A DNA stretch of 64,000 nucleotides, taken from Mesostigma viride (Eukaryota; Streptophyta; Mesostigmatophyceae; Mesostigmatales; Mesostigmataceae). Where the stretch lies: the NCBI GenBank assembly GCA_009746045.1, contig RPFO01002073.1, positions 133,501 through 197,500 of the forward strand, written 5' to 3'. The position numbers and the translations under genes were made by a program. Shown piece by piece: positions 21,343-32,043 of this stretch. The notes below the pieces were generated by a model. That model was not told the DNA's origin, ran no database searches, and saw nothing but the letters and a program-made list of their open reading frames with translations. Positions within the stretch are counted from its first letter, which is position 1. Each line of letters starts with the position of its first letter.

Positions 21343-22265
21343 TCAGTCAAGACCACCACGGTCGCCCGCAGGCGCGTCCTGGTTCTCCTTGTCGCTGTCG
21401 CTGTCGCTCACCACAATCAGCTCTGGCACCCTGCTACCCGCTGCGCCGTCGTCGACCCGCTGTCGGCCCGCGATGACAGAATCGTCACCGTTGGTATAAT
21501 AGTAGACAGGTGACAACCCGTCGTTGGCACCCCGCGGATTGTATCTTGGCACCTCGTGGTCGCCAAGCGCCTCGTCGCCTAGCCCAGCGACGCCCACTGC
21601 TCCCACCTCAAGGTCACTATCGTAACCAAGAGGGGCAAACTCTTCCCAACGCGTCACACGAACGCGAAGGGGTTGGGGCAGTTCCTGAAAAGGAACCCTT
21701 GCTCGCTCCGGAAACCTGCCGACTCGTGCCGCACGCTGTCCTCCGGTGATGGCTTCCGCTGCCGCCCCGACCTGACTGCAAGCCGCCTGTAGTGCTCCGC
21801 TCCGCGTCGTTCACGTCGAACTGGTCCCGCTGCAACACCCTCGTCGCCGATTACGCCTGCGAAAGTACGTGGTACATCCGCACCCGCTGCTGCCGGCACG
21901 AACTCGTGTCGCACTGCACCAGCTGCCTCCGCAGCCTCTCCTCGCCTAGCCGCCAACTCCGCACGCACCCGCTCAGCTAATGCTGTAATCACCGTCTGGA
22001 TGCCGACCAAACCGTGAAGCTCTTGCTCGATGTCGTCGATGCTCCGGTGCTCCGGAATGACGATGGTTTGGACGTGCCGCAGAATGCGCTCCCAATCCTC
22101 GACCTGGTCGTCGACGAATTGCACGAAGTTGCGATTAACAGGTGGACGATCTGCAAGCAATAAAGATAAATCTCGAACGACACGACGCAATTCAGGCGAA
22201 ATCGAACCCCCAGCAGACTGCCGAAACCGGAAATTCTGCTGCCGTTGTTCTTCCTGCACCATTCA
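21343..22265 (-). pseudogene. copia B ORF1 upstream of gag
   Basis: ATG at 22263-22265 (MVQEEQRQQNFRFRQS), about 200 codons, then a one-base frame change near 21656 into TRWEEFAPLGYDSDLEVG, ending with an acidic tail (VVSDSDSDKENQ). It is predicted mostly helical (LERILRHVQ-type segments, ALAERVRAELAARRGEAAEA). Copia C has an ORF at the same place (31010-31975) without obvious sequence similarity. Family unknown. It could be an extra structural or RNA-binding protein. Intact except for the one shift. Confidence 0.55.
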
Positions 22266-22329
22266 CCACCGGACGAGCTTCTCGCGTCGTCAATGCTGCA
22301 CGCAGCAAACAGCAACGACCCTCCTGGCC

Positions 22330-22355
22330 GTTCCGTCGAGACTGCTTGTAATTTG
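22330..22355 (-). promoter_or_regulatory. candidate copia B primer site region
   Basis: Directly after the 5' LTR the - strand reads CAAATTACAAGCAGTCTCG then ACGG. Copia C has CGTATTACAGTCTGGTCG then ACGG at the same place. The shared ATTACA...TCGACGG replaces the usual TGG of a tRNA 3'-end primer. Role inferred. Confidence 0.4.
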
Positions 22356-22755
22356 AGTTAACGTTCTTAGCAAACGCAATGTGAAGGATACGGTTGCAAT
22401 GCAGCAATGTGTGAATATGGTTGGAAACGGAGCTTTGTTAAAATTGGATAATGTTACAGCGCTCACACACTTGAGGCTTGTACACGCGTTTGCCAAGTCA
22501 AGGCAACACACGTGAGGCGGGCTCGCAAGAGATGCCCAATTGGCACAGTGGCCTATTCTTTATATACTTGTGCACTGTGCTTTGCTAGGCCTGAGCAGCC
22601 TAGGAGGCCTGCTCAGTAATGACACTCCCGGTACAGTATTCACTACCTGTACAGCGCCCAGTTCCTATACAGTAGGTCTGCCATACAGGCACAGTGACCA
22701 CAGAGCGCAGTCCACAGTGACTATTGCATCTGCACCTAGAAGTCCAGGACTAAGC
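22356..22755 (-). repeat. copia B 5' LTR, inner part
   Basis: Matches 10983-11385. Inner end is AGTTAACG on +. Interrupted at 22755 by gypsy 1 and continued at 47553-47851. A TATA box (read on -, TATATAAAG) lies at 22558-22566. Confidence 0.9.
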
Positions 22756-23339
22756 TGTTACGTCCCTGCCCAGACACACCTAGCCTGAGCTACGTAGCGA
22801 AAGACCCTTCTCGCCGGAATTAGGAATAATTCAGGATAGCCTAAAGTAGGTTGCGCTTCACGACGTGAGTCGTGAGATATCGGGCATCACGGCTTAATGC
22901 CAAGCTAATTATTACACACTTATATTGGCTAGCAATACCAATTACAAATGGATAGTGCCCCGGGCTCAATGTGTAGGCGTATTCGCACTTATCATTCATT
23001 AAACCAAGAGGACGAGACTCTCGTCCTCTGACCAATTTAACCTAGGTTGGTTGCGGCGCAGATACACGCCAATTTCCCTAGAACAATCCGAGTCACTCAT
23101 TCCACGTAGGATCCGGGCCGACACCGACCCTCAACTATAGGATCCACGCCTAGAACCACTGACGGACTCAGAACCGGCGCGGCGCCACAGCGCCGGCCCC
23201 TAAAAGGACAACCTAGGACCAAAATAACTAGTCCAATTCACACAATAGCCAAGGTCCATAAAACCCAAGTCCAATAGACCAAACAGCCTTAGTAATTTAT
23301 TCCATTGTTACGTCCGGCCAAAAGGGCAGGGACGTAACA
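22756..23339 (-). repeat. gypsy 1 3' LTR
   Basis: 584 bp, nearly identical to 46960-47547 (588 bp). The inner end borders a polypurine tract. Confidence 0.92.
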
Positions 23340-23362
23340 CTCCTCCCCCCCCATGGGGGTCG
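23340..23362 (-). promoter_or_regulatory. gypsy 1 polypurine tract
   Basis: On - the sequence CCATGGGGGGGGAGGAG runs directly into the LTR (TGTTACG). A small hairpin (GGTAGGGACTACC) lies just upstream. This tract primes plus-strand DNA and fixes the element's polarity. Confidence 0.75.
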
Positions 23363-23419
23363 GTAGTCCCTACCGTACAAGTTAGATTTGGAAAAACAAC
23401 ACTACTATAAGAGTACTAT

Positions 23420-23925
23420 TGTTACGTCGCGTAACAATTCGTTGTAGTTACGGACGTAAATTAGGTCCTTTACCTCGGCTGTTATTAGGTTTACGTGCAG
23501 TTCTAGCTGGGACATGATTGTCCCCGTAACAGTACTGTGGTATATTGGGTGCCTTTGGGCGCCGCGCCGCGTACTTTATTAGTGGTCCTTATCCTTTTGT
23601 AGAATGTAGTGGACCGGCGTGCATCTGTGCACCTGCCGGTGTTTCTGTGTCTCGGCAGGCGAGGGCCAGGTCGGCCCGAGCCTGTTGGACCGTTGGTGAC
23701 CATTTATGCACGTTCCACTCCGTGTGTGGCCACTCGGCGTGTGTTAAATGAATTAACACATATAGGCTTGGGTCACGGCAGTGTAGTTGTGTTTCCTTCC
23801 TCTTTTCCTGGAGTAAACGGGTTTGGTTAAATGGCCTATGGCATATTATAGTAGCACATATGTCAATGCATTGAGATCTGGATCGTCTCGTTCGTCTTTC
23901 GCTAGGGGTTTAAATAGAGGCGGCC
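23420..23925 (+). repeat. gypsy 2 left LTR, truncated
   Basis: 506 bp matching the first 506 bp of 27850-28421. It stops at GAGGCGGCC, where inverted integrase sequence begins, so the last 66 bp of the LTR are missing. Confidence 0.85.
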
Positions 23926-25182
23926 AGTTTATGATCGTCAGTTCAGCTTCGAACTTATGAGCGAAGCGGCCAACACGAGGGCCTTCTACTAAGACTAAAT
24001 CTCCTATTTCTATCTCAGGTGCTCTTCTATCTAATGAGGCACGCAACCTAGCAAGGTATTTGGCCTGCGCCCTATGGTACCCTGCAATAGCGTTGTCGTG
24101 TGCATTCTTCATCTTATCTAATAACGCCTGCACACCTTCCACAGTATCCCGGGACACATCATCCTTGTCCCGTAAAGGACTAGCTAAGAGAGAGGTAGGA
24201 GTAAGAGGTTGTCTACCAGTATCTAGGAAGAAGGGCGTATAACCATGCGCAGCCTGAGGGCAGTTGTTGAGGGAAAATTCTACCAGACATAGATAATCCT
24301 CCCAATCACTCCCAGAGCCATTCACATAATGCCGCAGAGCTTCTTCCACTACCCTATTCAAACGTTCTACTAAATGAGACGAGGAGGAGTGGTAGGCAGT
24401 ACCGAATGTGACCTTGGTACCGATAGCAGCGAAGAACTGCTGCCAAAAATCAGAAGTAAATAACTTATCTTTATCACTAATAAACTGCCTACTCAAACCA
24501 TGATATCTATATACGTTATTAAGGTATAGGCGTGCGCAATCGCGTGCGGTGAGTTCTAAGGGACACGGCACGAGATGACACATTCGAGTAAAACGATCTA
24601 CGAAAACAAGGATTTGGGCGTTACCTCTATCATTCTTCCTAAAAGGTCCTACAAAATCCATCATAATAGAATCCCAAGGCATGATGGGATCAGGTAAGGT
24701 CCTAGGCTCTGCTATCTGTCCTACATTGTTGGGTTTCATTTCCTGACAAGATTGACAGGTTCTAACATACTCATCTACATCCTTTAAAAGGGAAGGCCAG
24801 TAGTAAGAGCGGGCTACTAGGTCCCGTACCCGTTTACCACCCTGATGAGCAGCTAAGTCATGCAACTCAAAGAGCAAGGAGGAGCGACAGATCGGCGGGA
24901 CATACAGGCGCCATTGAGGGGAAGAATCTGCTATCTGCACATATAAAAATCCACCTACAAATTTACAAGGGTGCTTGCCTAATTGTTGGGGATGGGCAGC
25001 AATGGCAGCTAATGCCTCCGGCTCAGTGGCCGTAAATCTACTAATAAGGCGTTCAAGATCAGAGGTAGGCATCGCTACAGAGGTATCCAGAACAGGTTTA
25101 AAGAGATCTCCTACCGCCTTGCCAAAGAGAAGGGGAGGTCCTAGAGGGACTATGTTTTCATAAGACTTTCCCGACCTAGTCG
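23926..25182 (-). pseudogene. pol: gypsy 2 integrase, C-terminus missing
   Basis: Continuation of the gypsy 2 pol. After a spacer (GPPLLFGKAVGDLFKPV, joined in frame to TSDLERLISRF) come the HHCC zinc domain (CQSCQEMKP, about 24720-24760), the integrase core (PWDSIMMDFVGPF, QFISDKDKLFTSDFW, SSSSHLVERLNR with D, D, E) and the post-core region (LVEGPRVGRFAHKFEAEL). The sequence then leaves homology with gypsy 1 exactly at the truncated LTR, so the chromodomain end is lost and the final residues to a stop at 23846 are LTR-encoded junk. Integrase inserts the element DNA. This copy cannot be complete. Confidence 0.85.
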
Positions 25183-27687
25183 CTATATGGCTAAGCGGTA
25201 TAGAAATTTTATTTTTCCCCTCCCCCCCACCGAGACCACAGGAAGGGCCTCACACGGGAGAGAGAGTCCTACGTGAGAAAGGAGATCAGGCATGCGAACT
25301 GCTGTATGAAAGAGGTAGGCATAGGATTCATCATCAGGTAGTTCACCATACGGGGTTACACCCATAGTAGTAGGAACTAGAGTAGTATTGAGAACATCAA
25401 GGTCCTCGAAAAAGGAGTAATCTGCACGACGGGAGAGTGCATCTGGTACTATGTTATCTACACCCTTAACATACTGAAGTTTAAAAGGGGAAAACTGTGC
25501 TAAAAACTCCATCCAGCGCGCTTGACGAGGGGTGAGGTTGGGTTGTGAGAGAAGATGGGTAAGGGGACGGTGGTCCGTCTGGATAATTAATCTATAAGGA
25601 TCAAGCTCACAGGGTTCATTCAGGCAAACATCAAATTGAGCACCTTTAAGAAAGTGCTGCCACGCGTGGCAACAATACACCACAGCTAATAGCTCTTGCT
25701 GGTGTACGGGATAGTTACGTTCCGCAGGAAGCATTGTCCTAGAGATATACTCGATTGGCTGTAAGCCCTGACCCTGATCCTGGAGAAGGACGCCCCCTAT
25801 AGCTACCTTACTAGCATCTGTAGCTACAACAAAGGGTTTAGTAGTATCCGGTAGGATGAGTACAGGAGGGGAGAGGAGTAGGGATTTTAGACACTGAAAA
25901 GCCGACTGGCATTCACTACTCCAAACAAAGGGGATATCCTTCTTTAATAAATGATTAATAGGGGCTGCTATAGTTGCGAAACGCGGGATAAAACGCCTAC
26001 AGTAAGAAGCAATTCCTAGAAAGCTACGTACACCTTTAACGTCGGTAGGGGTAGGCCATTCCTGAATTGACTTGGTTTTATCCGGGTCGGTAGCGACCCC
26101 GGCATCTGACAGGACGTGCCCTAAAAATGGGACACTCCTACCCGAACGAACTTTAGCACGGCGCGCCCACAAAGAATTTTCAGCCATTATTTCTAATACT
26201 TTCTTCAAATCACGTAGGTGCGTTTCAAAATCAGGAGAGTAAATAAGAATATCATCTAAATAAGCTTGAGCACAAGAACGGTCATGCTCAGATAAGGAAA
26301 CAGAGGAGAAGGAAGGATCTTTTAAATCAGAGGACACCTGAGGAAGGTGGGAATTTCCCATAACAGGTCTAAGCACTTTCATTAACATTTGAAAAGAGGC
26401 AGGCGAGTTACAGAGTCCCATAGCCGCTACTCTAAACTGGTAATGACCAAAAGGGGTAGCAAAGGCGGTTTTATGGCAATCCTCAGGGGCTATCCGCAAC
26501 TGCCAAAAACCATCCGCGCAATCCAATACTGTGAAACAAGTGGAACCTTTAACCTTATTAAATATATCATCAATACGAGGTAGAGGGTATTTAGACTTCA
26601 CAGTAATATCATTCAACTTCCTATAATCAGTAACTAGGCGAAACTTGCCATTTGGCTTAGGAACTAACAGGACACCAGCTGAGTAGGGAGAGTTACTAGG
26701 CTCTATCAATCCTGCTTCTAATAGTGACACTAAAATCTGTTTTAGTTCCTTTAACTCGGTAGGGCCCATTCTATACATCGGAGAGTGAGTAGGAACTGCA
26801 CCGTCCTTGATAACTACACGGTGTAAAACAGAACGAGGAGGAGGATAAGAAGGAGTCTTTTCTTCAAATACTTTCGAGGAATCTATCACAGCCATGTATC
26901 TTACTATTTCATTTTCAGTAAATCCCACTCCTATTGTATCCACGGTGTTTATATCTATATCCACACTATTATTAGTGATAGGTATCTCCTGTACTTCTAA
27001 CTGAAGGAACATACATAATAAATATCCATATTCCTTTAATTCAGAACGCAACTCATCATTGGACATTAACACTTCAGGTATAGGTCTTACAGGAGGATCA
27101 ACAGGTGTAGGAGGAGTAATATCTACCAAGGATAAATTTTCCAATCTATAATGACGTTCTGGTACCCAGTAAGAGCTATCTGGGAACCAAATGACCATGG
27201 TATCATAATTAATAGTAATCTTATTATCTTGGTGCCAATCTAATCCTAGTAATACATCAGCGGTAGTGATAGGGCCTATAGTGGCCGTCAGGTTAACAGT
27301 ACGTCCTTGTATGACCAGGGGAAGGGACACCGTACCCGGGGAATGACTGGTGCGACCATCAGCATAATGAACAGTGACGGGTTTGGTGTGAGGGGTAGGA
27401 ACTAGTCCTAAACGCCTAACTAGGGCCTCGCTCACAAAGGAGCTAGCCGCCCCGCTATCTATCAACACAGAGACATTCAAGAGTTCATCAGCATGCAGGA
27501 AAGGGTCTACAACAGTGTGGGGAACGGTTAAACCACCATTCAAGAACATAAGAGGACGCACACGTAGTGGTAGGGGAGATTCAGCTCCTACAGAGGTTAT
27601 AAAAACAGGCAGGCAAAAGTTTTCATCTGGGGTACTATCTAAGGACCTGTCCAGGTTACCCACGGCTGACAGGCCTACTGTTCCCAC
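25183..27687 (-). pseudogene. pol: gypsy 2 protease - RT - RNase H
   Basis: Starts in the protease (VSVLIDSGAASSFV, active site DSG, about residue 65), then RT (LIEPSNSPYSAGVLLVPK, VLDCADGFWQLRIAPED, AYLDDILIYS), and RNase H (VATDASKVAIGG, QQELLAVVYCCHAWQH, IQTDHRPLTHLL). As in gypsy 1, about 35 extra residues (from HLPQVSSDL) lie between the RT palm and YLDD. The frame breaks near 25205-25230 at a run of seven C on +; the other frame continues as integrase. The first codon counted is GTG and a TAG lies shortly upstream, so gag and the protease start are gone. Confidence 0.85.
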
Positions 27688-27849
27688 CCGGCGTGGTGGT
27701 GGAGACCGTGTGAACTATTGGTGCTTTGTATCTGGGATGGTTTATCGATTGTGTTGGTGTGTGTTGGGTGCATTAGGTTTTTCCTACCCCTTTGGTTTCC
27801 TTCTCTCTGCGTAGGGAGGGGGCTCCCTACCTTTTGTGGGGGGGGGAGG
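27688..27849 (+). promoter_or_regulatory. gypsy 2 3' region and polypurine tract
   Basis: No gene. On + a hairpin (GTAGGGAGGGGGCTCCCTAC) precedes TTTTGTGGGGGGGGGAGG directly before the LTR at 27850. Gypsy 1 has the same hairpin-plus-purine arrangement on its coding strand, so this region reads + while the adjoining pol reads -. Confidence 0.65.
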
Positions 27850-28421
27850 TGTTACGTCGCGTAACAATTCGTTGTAGTTACGGACGTAAATTAGGTCCTT
27901 TACCTCGGCTGTTATTAGGTTTACGTGCAGTTCTAGCTGGGACATGATTGTCCCCGTAACAGTACTGTGGTATATTGGGTGCCTTTGGGCGCCGCGCCGC
28001 GTACTTTATTAGTGGTCCTTATCCTTTTGTAGAATGTAGTGGACCGGCGTGCATCTGTGCACCTGCCGGTGTTTCTGTGTCTCGGCAGGCGAGGGCCAGG
28101 TCGGCCCGAGCCTGTTGGACCGTTGGTGACCATTTATGCACGTTCCACTCCGTGTGTGGCCACTCGGCGTGTGTTAAATGAATTAACACATATAGGCTTG
28201 GGTCACGGCAGTGTAGTTGTGTTTCCTTCCTCTTTTCCTGGAGTAAACGGGTTTGGTTAAATGGCCTATGGCATATTATAGTAGCACATATGTCAATGCA
28301 TTGAGATCTGGATCGTCTCGTTCGTCTTTCGCTAGGGGTTTAAATAGAGGCGGCCTTACTAGTCTAGGTAGTATCAGAAGAGGTAGAGGTAGAGGTGGCG
28401 GCCGAGGCTTGCGGCGTAACA
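27850..28421 (+). repeat. gypsy 2 right LTR, complete
   Basis: 572 bp, TGTTACGTCGCG ... GCGGCGTAACA, followed by the duplication ACTAT. The block AGCGAAAGAC, read on -, matches the same block in the + strand of the gypsy 1 LTR, giving the opposite polarity of the two elements. Confidence 0.85.
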
Positions 28422-28426
28422 ACTAT

Positions 28427-28568
28427 GTCCCAACCTCGGTTCACCCGCAGGTTAGTAATGCCAGTTCCTCTAGAAGTTGATACACAGGCCCAACTCTGAC
28501 GTAGTAGTAAGACTCTGATGGTGACTGGATCAATCCGCTATCCGTCACGAAAAACTATTCTAACCACT
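28427..28568 (-). other. gypsy 1 3' untranslated segment
   Basis: No gene. It lies between the ORF3 stop and the gypsy 2 insertion and continues at 23340-23419 to the polypurine tract. Confidence 0.6.
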
Positions 28569-30331
28569 TTAGCGTCCGCCGCTAGTGGCACGTCGCTGCG
28601 ACAGGACCTCAGTGAGGGCCCTACGCCCCGCGTGGGTCATCTGTGAAGTCATCACCCCAGGGTGCGAACACAGGTCAACCTCAAAAGCCACTTGGTAGGG
28701 GGACACCTTCTGCCGACCCAGCCGGGACAGCTCCACCCACGACCCTCTGGGCCACAGAGACAGGAACCCAGCGAGGTACTGGGGATGGGTGAATAGGAGT
28801 GTCAGCGCCGACCGATCCACCACCCCACAACGGTGCTCTCGAACAAAGTGCACCCCCATCATGAAAACCTCCATACGCACGTGATCATCGTTGATCGACA
28901 CCGTCCGGGCCCCTACAATATCGGGCGCCACCAGATTAAGAAAGACACTCCCCTCCGCTGGAGCCACCTTGGGAGGCGTCACCACGTGCCCCACCCCGTC
29001 GACCTGATATCGCCAATCCCACCAGTCTTCGGGCCCGAACCGCACAGTATGCCCCACCGCAAGGGGAAAACGAGGGTCGTCGGGTTGCGGCAGGGGCAGG
29101 GGAACCCGGGGCAGAAAGGTGATCTCTACCTGTTCCCAGTAAGACCCGCGATCCACAGCGAACCAAGGACCCGCTTGAAACACCAGGGGAGCGGGTAGGT
29201 GCGTACCCGGGGGAACCTGAAAAGCCGGAGGTCCCTCGAATGTCACACACAGCTTCTCCGTGCGAGGTCCTGGCCCACCATGTCTCACCACTCTGCCCGG
29301 TACCGGCCGTATGAAGTCTCCCAATGACCACTCCTCGTGAGATGACCCAGGAGCTCTGGAAGCCGCATCATAGCCCACTGAGGTGGCCGCAGAATGATCG
29401 CCTTGACGACCGTGCTGGACCATCAGGCGCTGTATCAGGTCCTGTCCTGATTGTACCGCAGCTACGAGCGCTTCCAAGCGCATCACGGGCTCCGCTGGTA
29501 CCAGAATGTCCGTTCCGCTGGGGCCCTCTGCGGCCCGAGGTCGCGTCTCTGCCATGGTGTGTAGGCACGGTTCCTCCGCGGAAGGGTGCGAAGGTCGACC
29601 CGACGAAGTGGGCCGGATGTGTCCCTCCGCAGGACGTGGCATTGATGAGCCGCGGCTGGTGCAGGTCGGGGACGTGGTTCCAGGGAGACTAGGAGGGTAG
29701 GCTCCGGTGGTTCCAAGGAGACAAGGAAGGTAGGCTCCTCTTGGCCCGCATCCGTCGGAGGACCTAAGGGGGCCACAACCGGGGGCTCGCCCCCGGCCGG
29801 CTGTCCTGTCCTGGCCGGAGCAGCTCCCGTCGTATCCGACCGCGGTCGCCGAGACTCTCGCTCCAATTCCACCGCCGACCCCCACGTGCGCTCCCAGTGC
29901 CGATCGACCGGGCGACGAGGTGGTGGTGACGCTCGGCGAGCAGGGCGTACCTCCGTTCCCGAGTCCGAACGGGAACGCGAGCGCGAAGACGGTGAGGGCG
30001 AGCGCCGACGTGCAGGCCGGTCTGGAGCACGCCGAGACTCTGGTTGGCTGCCTCCGCCCCAACCCGTGGACCGCGGGCGAGACCCTCGCCCCGAGGGGCG
30101 CCCCCAGCCCAACGCCGGCGGTGGCGCCTCGAAACGCGTCACAGGACAATGTCCTGCGCCGCTCCCCAAGGAGCCCCCAGTAGGTGGATCCCTTGGAGGA
30201 GGACGAGGAAGAGGGCGGGGAGGGTAGTCATCAGAATCGGAGTCGTCACCCTCGCTCCCATCATCCTGGTCCTCGTCGTCCATCGCCACGATGCGATCCA
30301 GGGCCTGCCGTAACGAGTATTGACCCGCGCG
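28569..30331 (-). pseudogene. gypsy 1 accessory ORF3, second part
   Basis: Continues ORF3 of gypsy 1 after copia C: joining 38521 to 30331 keeps the frame (GALRGEKCM / RAGQYSLRQAL). It has an acidic stretch (DDEDQDDGSEGDDSDSDD), a Pro/Arg/Ser-rich region with RS-like repeats (RSPSPSSRSRSRSDS), one frame change near 29650-29700, and a C-terminal folded-looking region (FVREHRCGVVDRSALTLLF, YLAGFLSLWPRGSWVELS) to a TAA at 28569. No transmembrane segment or signal is visible, so it is not a plain envelope protein. Function unknown. With the first part it would be about 850 residues. Confidence 0.55.
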
Positions 30332-30336
30332 CATAC

Positions 30337-30985
30337 AGTTAGCATATTGGTGATGCAATATGCTAAGCATGTCATACAGTACTTGAAGTGGCCTTTCCAA
30401 CGCCGTGCTAAACGCCTCATTTGGACAAGGAACTTGAGAGTTATCAAGTCCCGAAGTAATGCCGCCGGACGCTACAGCAGTACCAGGACTAAGGACACGT
30501 GAGGGACAGGGCACGTGGCAGTGTTGGGTGAACCATCACACGTTACGTGTCACAGGACCGACTGTCACTAGGAGGTACTGTGGTCAATATTGGTTGATGG
30601 TACCAAGAATGTCACAGGACTTCAGGACTGGCAGTCCTGCAGGCCTGGGATGGACGGGTACTTGTCATGACGGATAAATCCAGAGCGTTACTGTCATTCA
30701 TGGAAGGACAGACGTCCTGGATTGATGCAACCAAGGAAATTGACAGTGGCGGACCTGCCAAGGCGTGCAAGGCCTGGCAGCAATGGTGAGACCTAGAAAG
30801 GCTCGGACACAGCAGTGGCCAAGCGTCTTTTCCCAACACCGTCCGTGGGTACTGCCGCCTCAGGCTAGTGACCACAGGGTAGTGAGGCAACTGTGGTAAA
30901 GGTTAAAAGCCGCTGGTTGAAACCATGGCTCCATTCATCACATCTTGGGAAGACCAGAAACTCACTGATCCGCGTTCATCTAAAT
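30337..30985 (+). repeat. copia C 5' LTR
   Basis: 649 bp. It opens with an 11-bp inverted repeat (TTAGCATATTG / CAATATGCTAA) right at its start, as copia B does with a different sequence. After its end the sequence reads CGTATTACAGTCTGG, the candidate primer region. Confidence 0.92.
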
Positions 30986-31009
30986 CGTATTACAGTCTGG
31001 TCGACGGAT

Positions 31010-31975
31010 ATGTCGAATTCGGACTCTGAAGCTAGGACAAACACCTTTGCGCGTGCAGCAACGGTAGCGGCGTCCAGTCCAGTACCCGCAGGAGGGCACG
31101 AGGACTCGGAGGAAGTGCGCCGAAATATTCGTGCGGTGTCGGCGCCGGGCGAGTACGTCCGAGGAGCAGCCGAGCAGCTGCTGAGATTTCGCGAGGACCT
31201 CGCGGAAATCATCAGAAGGCTGCCAGCGTCTTGGCGGGCTGGCCACACAAACGCATTCGCGTTTGAGCAGGTGGTCACTCTGCTTTTGCAGATAATTGCC
31301 ATAAGCCTCGGGGGTGCCCGAGAGATAAACGACCTTGTCGCCAATCTCCGCCTTGGGGACGACTACACCGGCGTGCCAAACGTGGTGCAGGTCGCCCGGG
31401 ACAGGCGGGAGGCCATCGTTCGTGGCAGTACGCAGGCGTTGGTGGCAGAGTGCCAGAATCTGGCGCACTCTGTCTTAGAGTTGACCAGAGGCGCTGCTGA
31501 TCGTGTCTTCATTACTCTTAATCCCTTCTCCATCTACACTAGTCGGGATACTCCACATTCTCGCCGAGAGTTAAACCAGCTAAGTTTGACTGTCGACGTG
31601 GTTGGCGGTCGAGAGGTCTCAGCCGACGACGCCTTCTACGACTTCGTAGATCAGCCAGCAGGGGCGGTAGTACAGCCGGCCCAGAGGCGTCACGAGGGCG
31701 ACGGCTCTCAGGAGGGCCGTGAGCAGGCGCAGCGGGACGAGCTTAATCGCTACCACATTGACGACAACGTTGGTTTAGGTGAGGCCCATTTGCTGAGGTG
31801 GGGGCGTTCTCGCTGGATACGTGATTACGCGTATGGTTTGAGGCTTCCGGTGGTTATTAGGCCTGTGCCTACTCACGACGACCAGGGGCAGCCATTGAAT
31901 CCGGTGGAGGGACCGTTCCACGAGCCAGCACCTGCACCGGTTGCAGGAGAAGCTTCGTCTGAAAACGAGGCTTGA
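31010..31975 (+). CDS. copia C ORF1 upstream of gag
   Basis: Intact frame of 321 codons from ATG 31010 (MSNSDSEARTNTFAR). The central part is helical (YVRGAAEQLLRFREDLAEII, FEQVVTLLLQIIAISLG), followed by FDFVDQPAG-type loops, a charged stretch (RRHEGDGSQEGREQAQRDE) and a Pro-rich tail. No Cys knuckle, protease or enzyme motif. It sits between the 5' LTR and gag, where copia B also has an ORF, but the two are not clearly alike in sequence. Family not recognised. It could be a capsid partner, a nucleic-acid binder or a regulator; position conservation and an intact frame suggest it matters to the element. Confidence 0.65.
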   Translation: MSNSDSEARTNTFARAATVAASSPVPAGGHEDSEEVRRNIRAVSAPGEYVRGAAEQLLRFREDLAEIIRRLPASWRAGHTNAFAFEQVVTLLLQIIAISLGGAREINDLVANLRLGDDYTGVPNVVQVARDRREAIVRGSTQALVAECQNLAHSVLELTRGAADRVFITLNPFSIYTSRDTPHSRRELNQLSLTVDVVGGREVSADDAFYDFVDQPAGAVVQPAQRRHEGDGSQEGREQAQRDELNRYHIDDNVGLGEAHLLRWGRSRWIRDYAYGLRLPVVIRPVPTHDDQGQPLNPVEGPFHEPAPAPVAGEASSENEA

Positions 31976-32043
31976 GGGGGTGGAGGATAGGTGGAGAGTT
32001 TGCTGTTTTCTTGTTGCAAAGTTGGTCGCAGCCATTGTATATA

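Larger units (their letters stand above)
23420..28421. mobile_element. gypsy 2, rearranged Ty3/gypsy element
   Basis: A right LTR of 572 bp (27850-28421, TGTTACGTCG...GGCGTAACA) and a left copy of its first 506 bp (23420-23925). The 5-bp duplication ACTAT (23415-23419, 28422-28426) flanks it inside the gypsy 1 3' region. pol is on the - strand, but the polypurine tract (GTGGGGGGGGGAGG before 27850) and the similarity of its + strand LTR to the - strand gypsy 1 LTR say the element reads +. Gag, primer site and the end of integrase are absent. So the inside is inverted and deleted. Confidence 0.8.

Noticed and set aside
23420-28361. gypsy 2 as an ordinary element ending at 28355 with duplication TACTA
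   Set aside because: That needs an extra T on both sides and LTR ends that are not inverted; ending at 28421 gives GCGTAACA and a perfect ACTAT duplication.
28253-28480. 75-codon + strand frame with GRGRGGGRG run
   Set aside because: Lies across the gypsy 2 LTR end and its flank; interrupted at the LTR boundary in the other copy; no family support.
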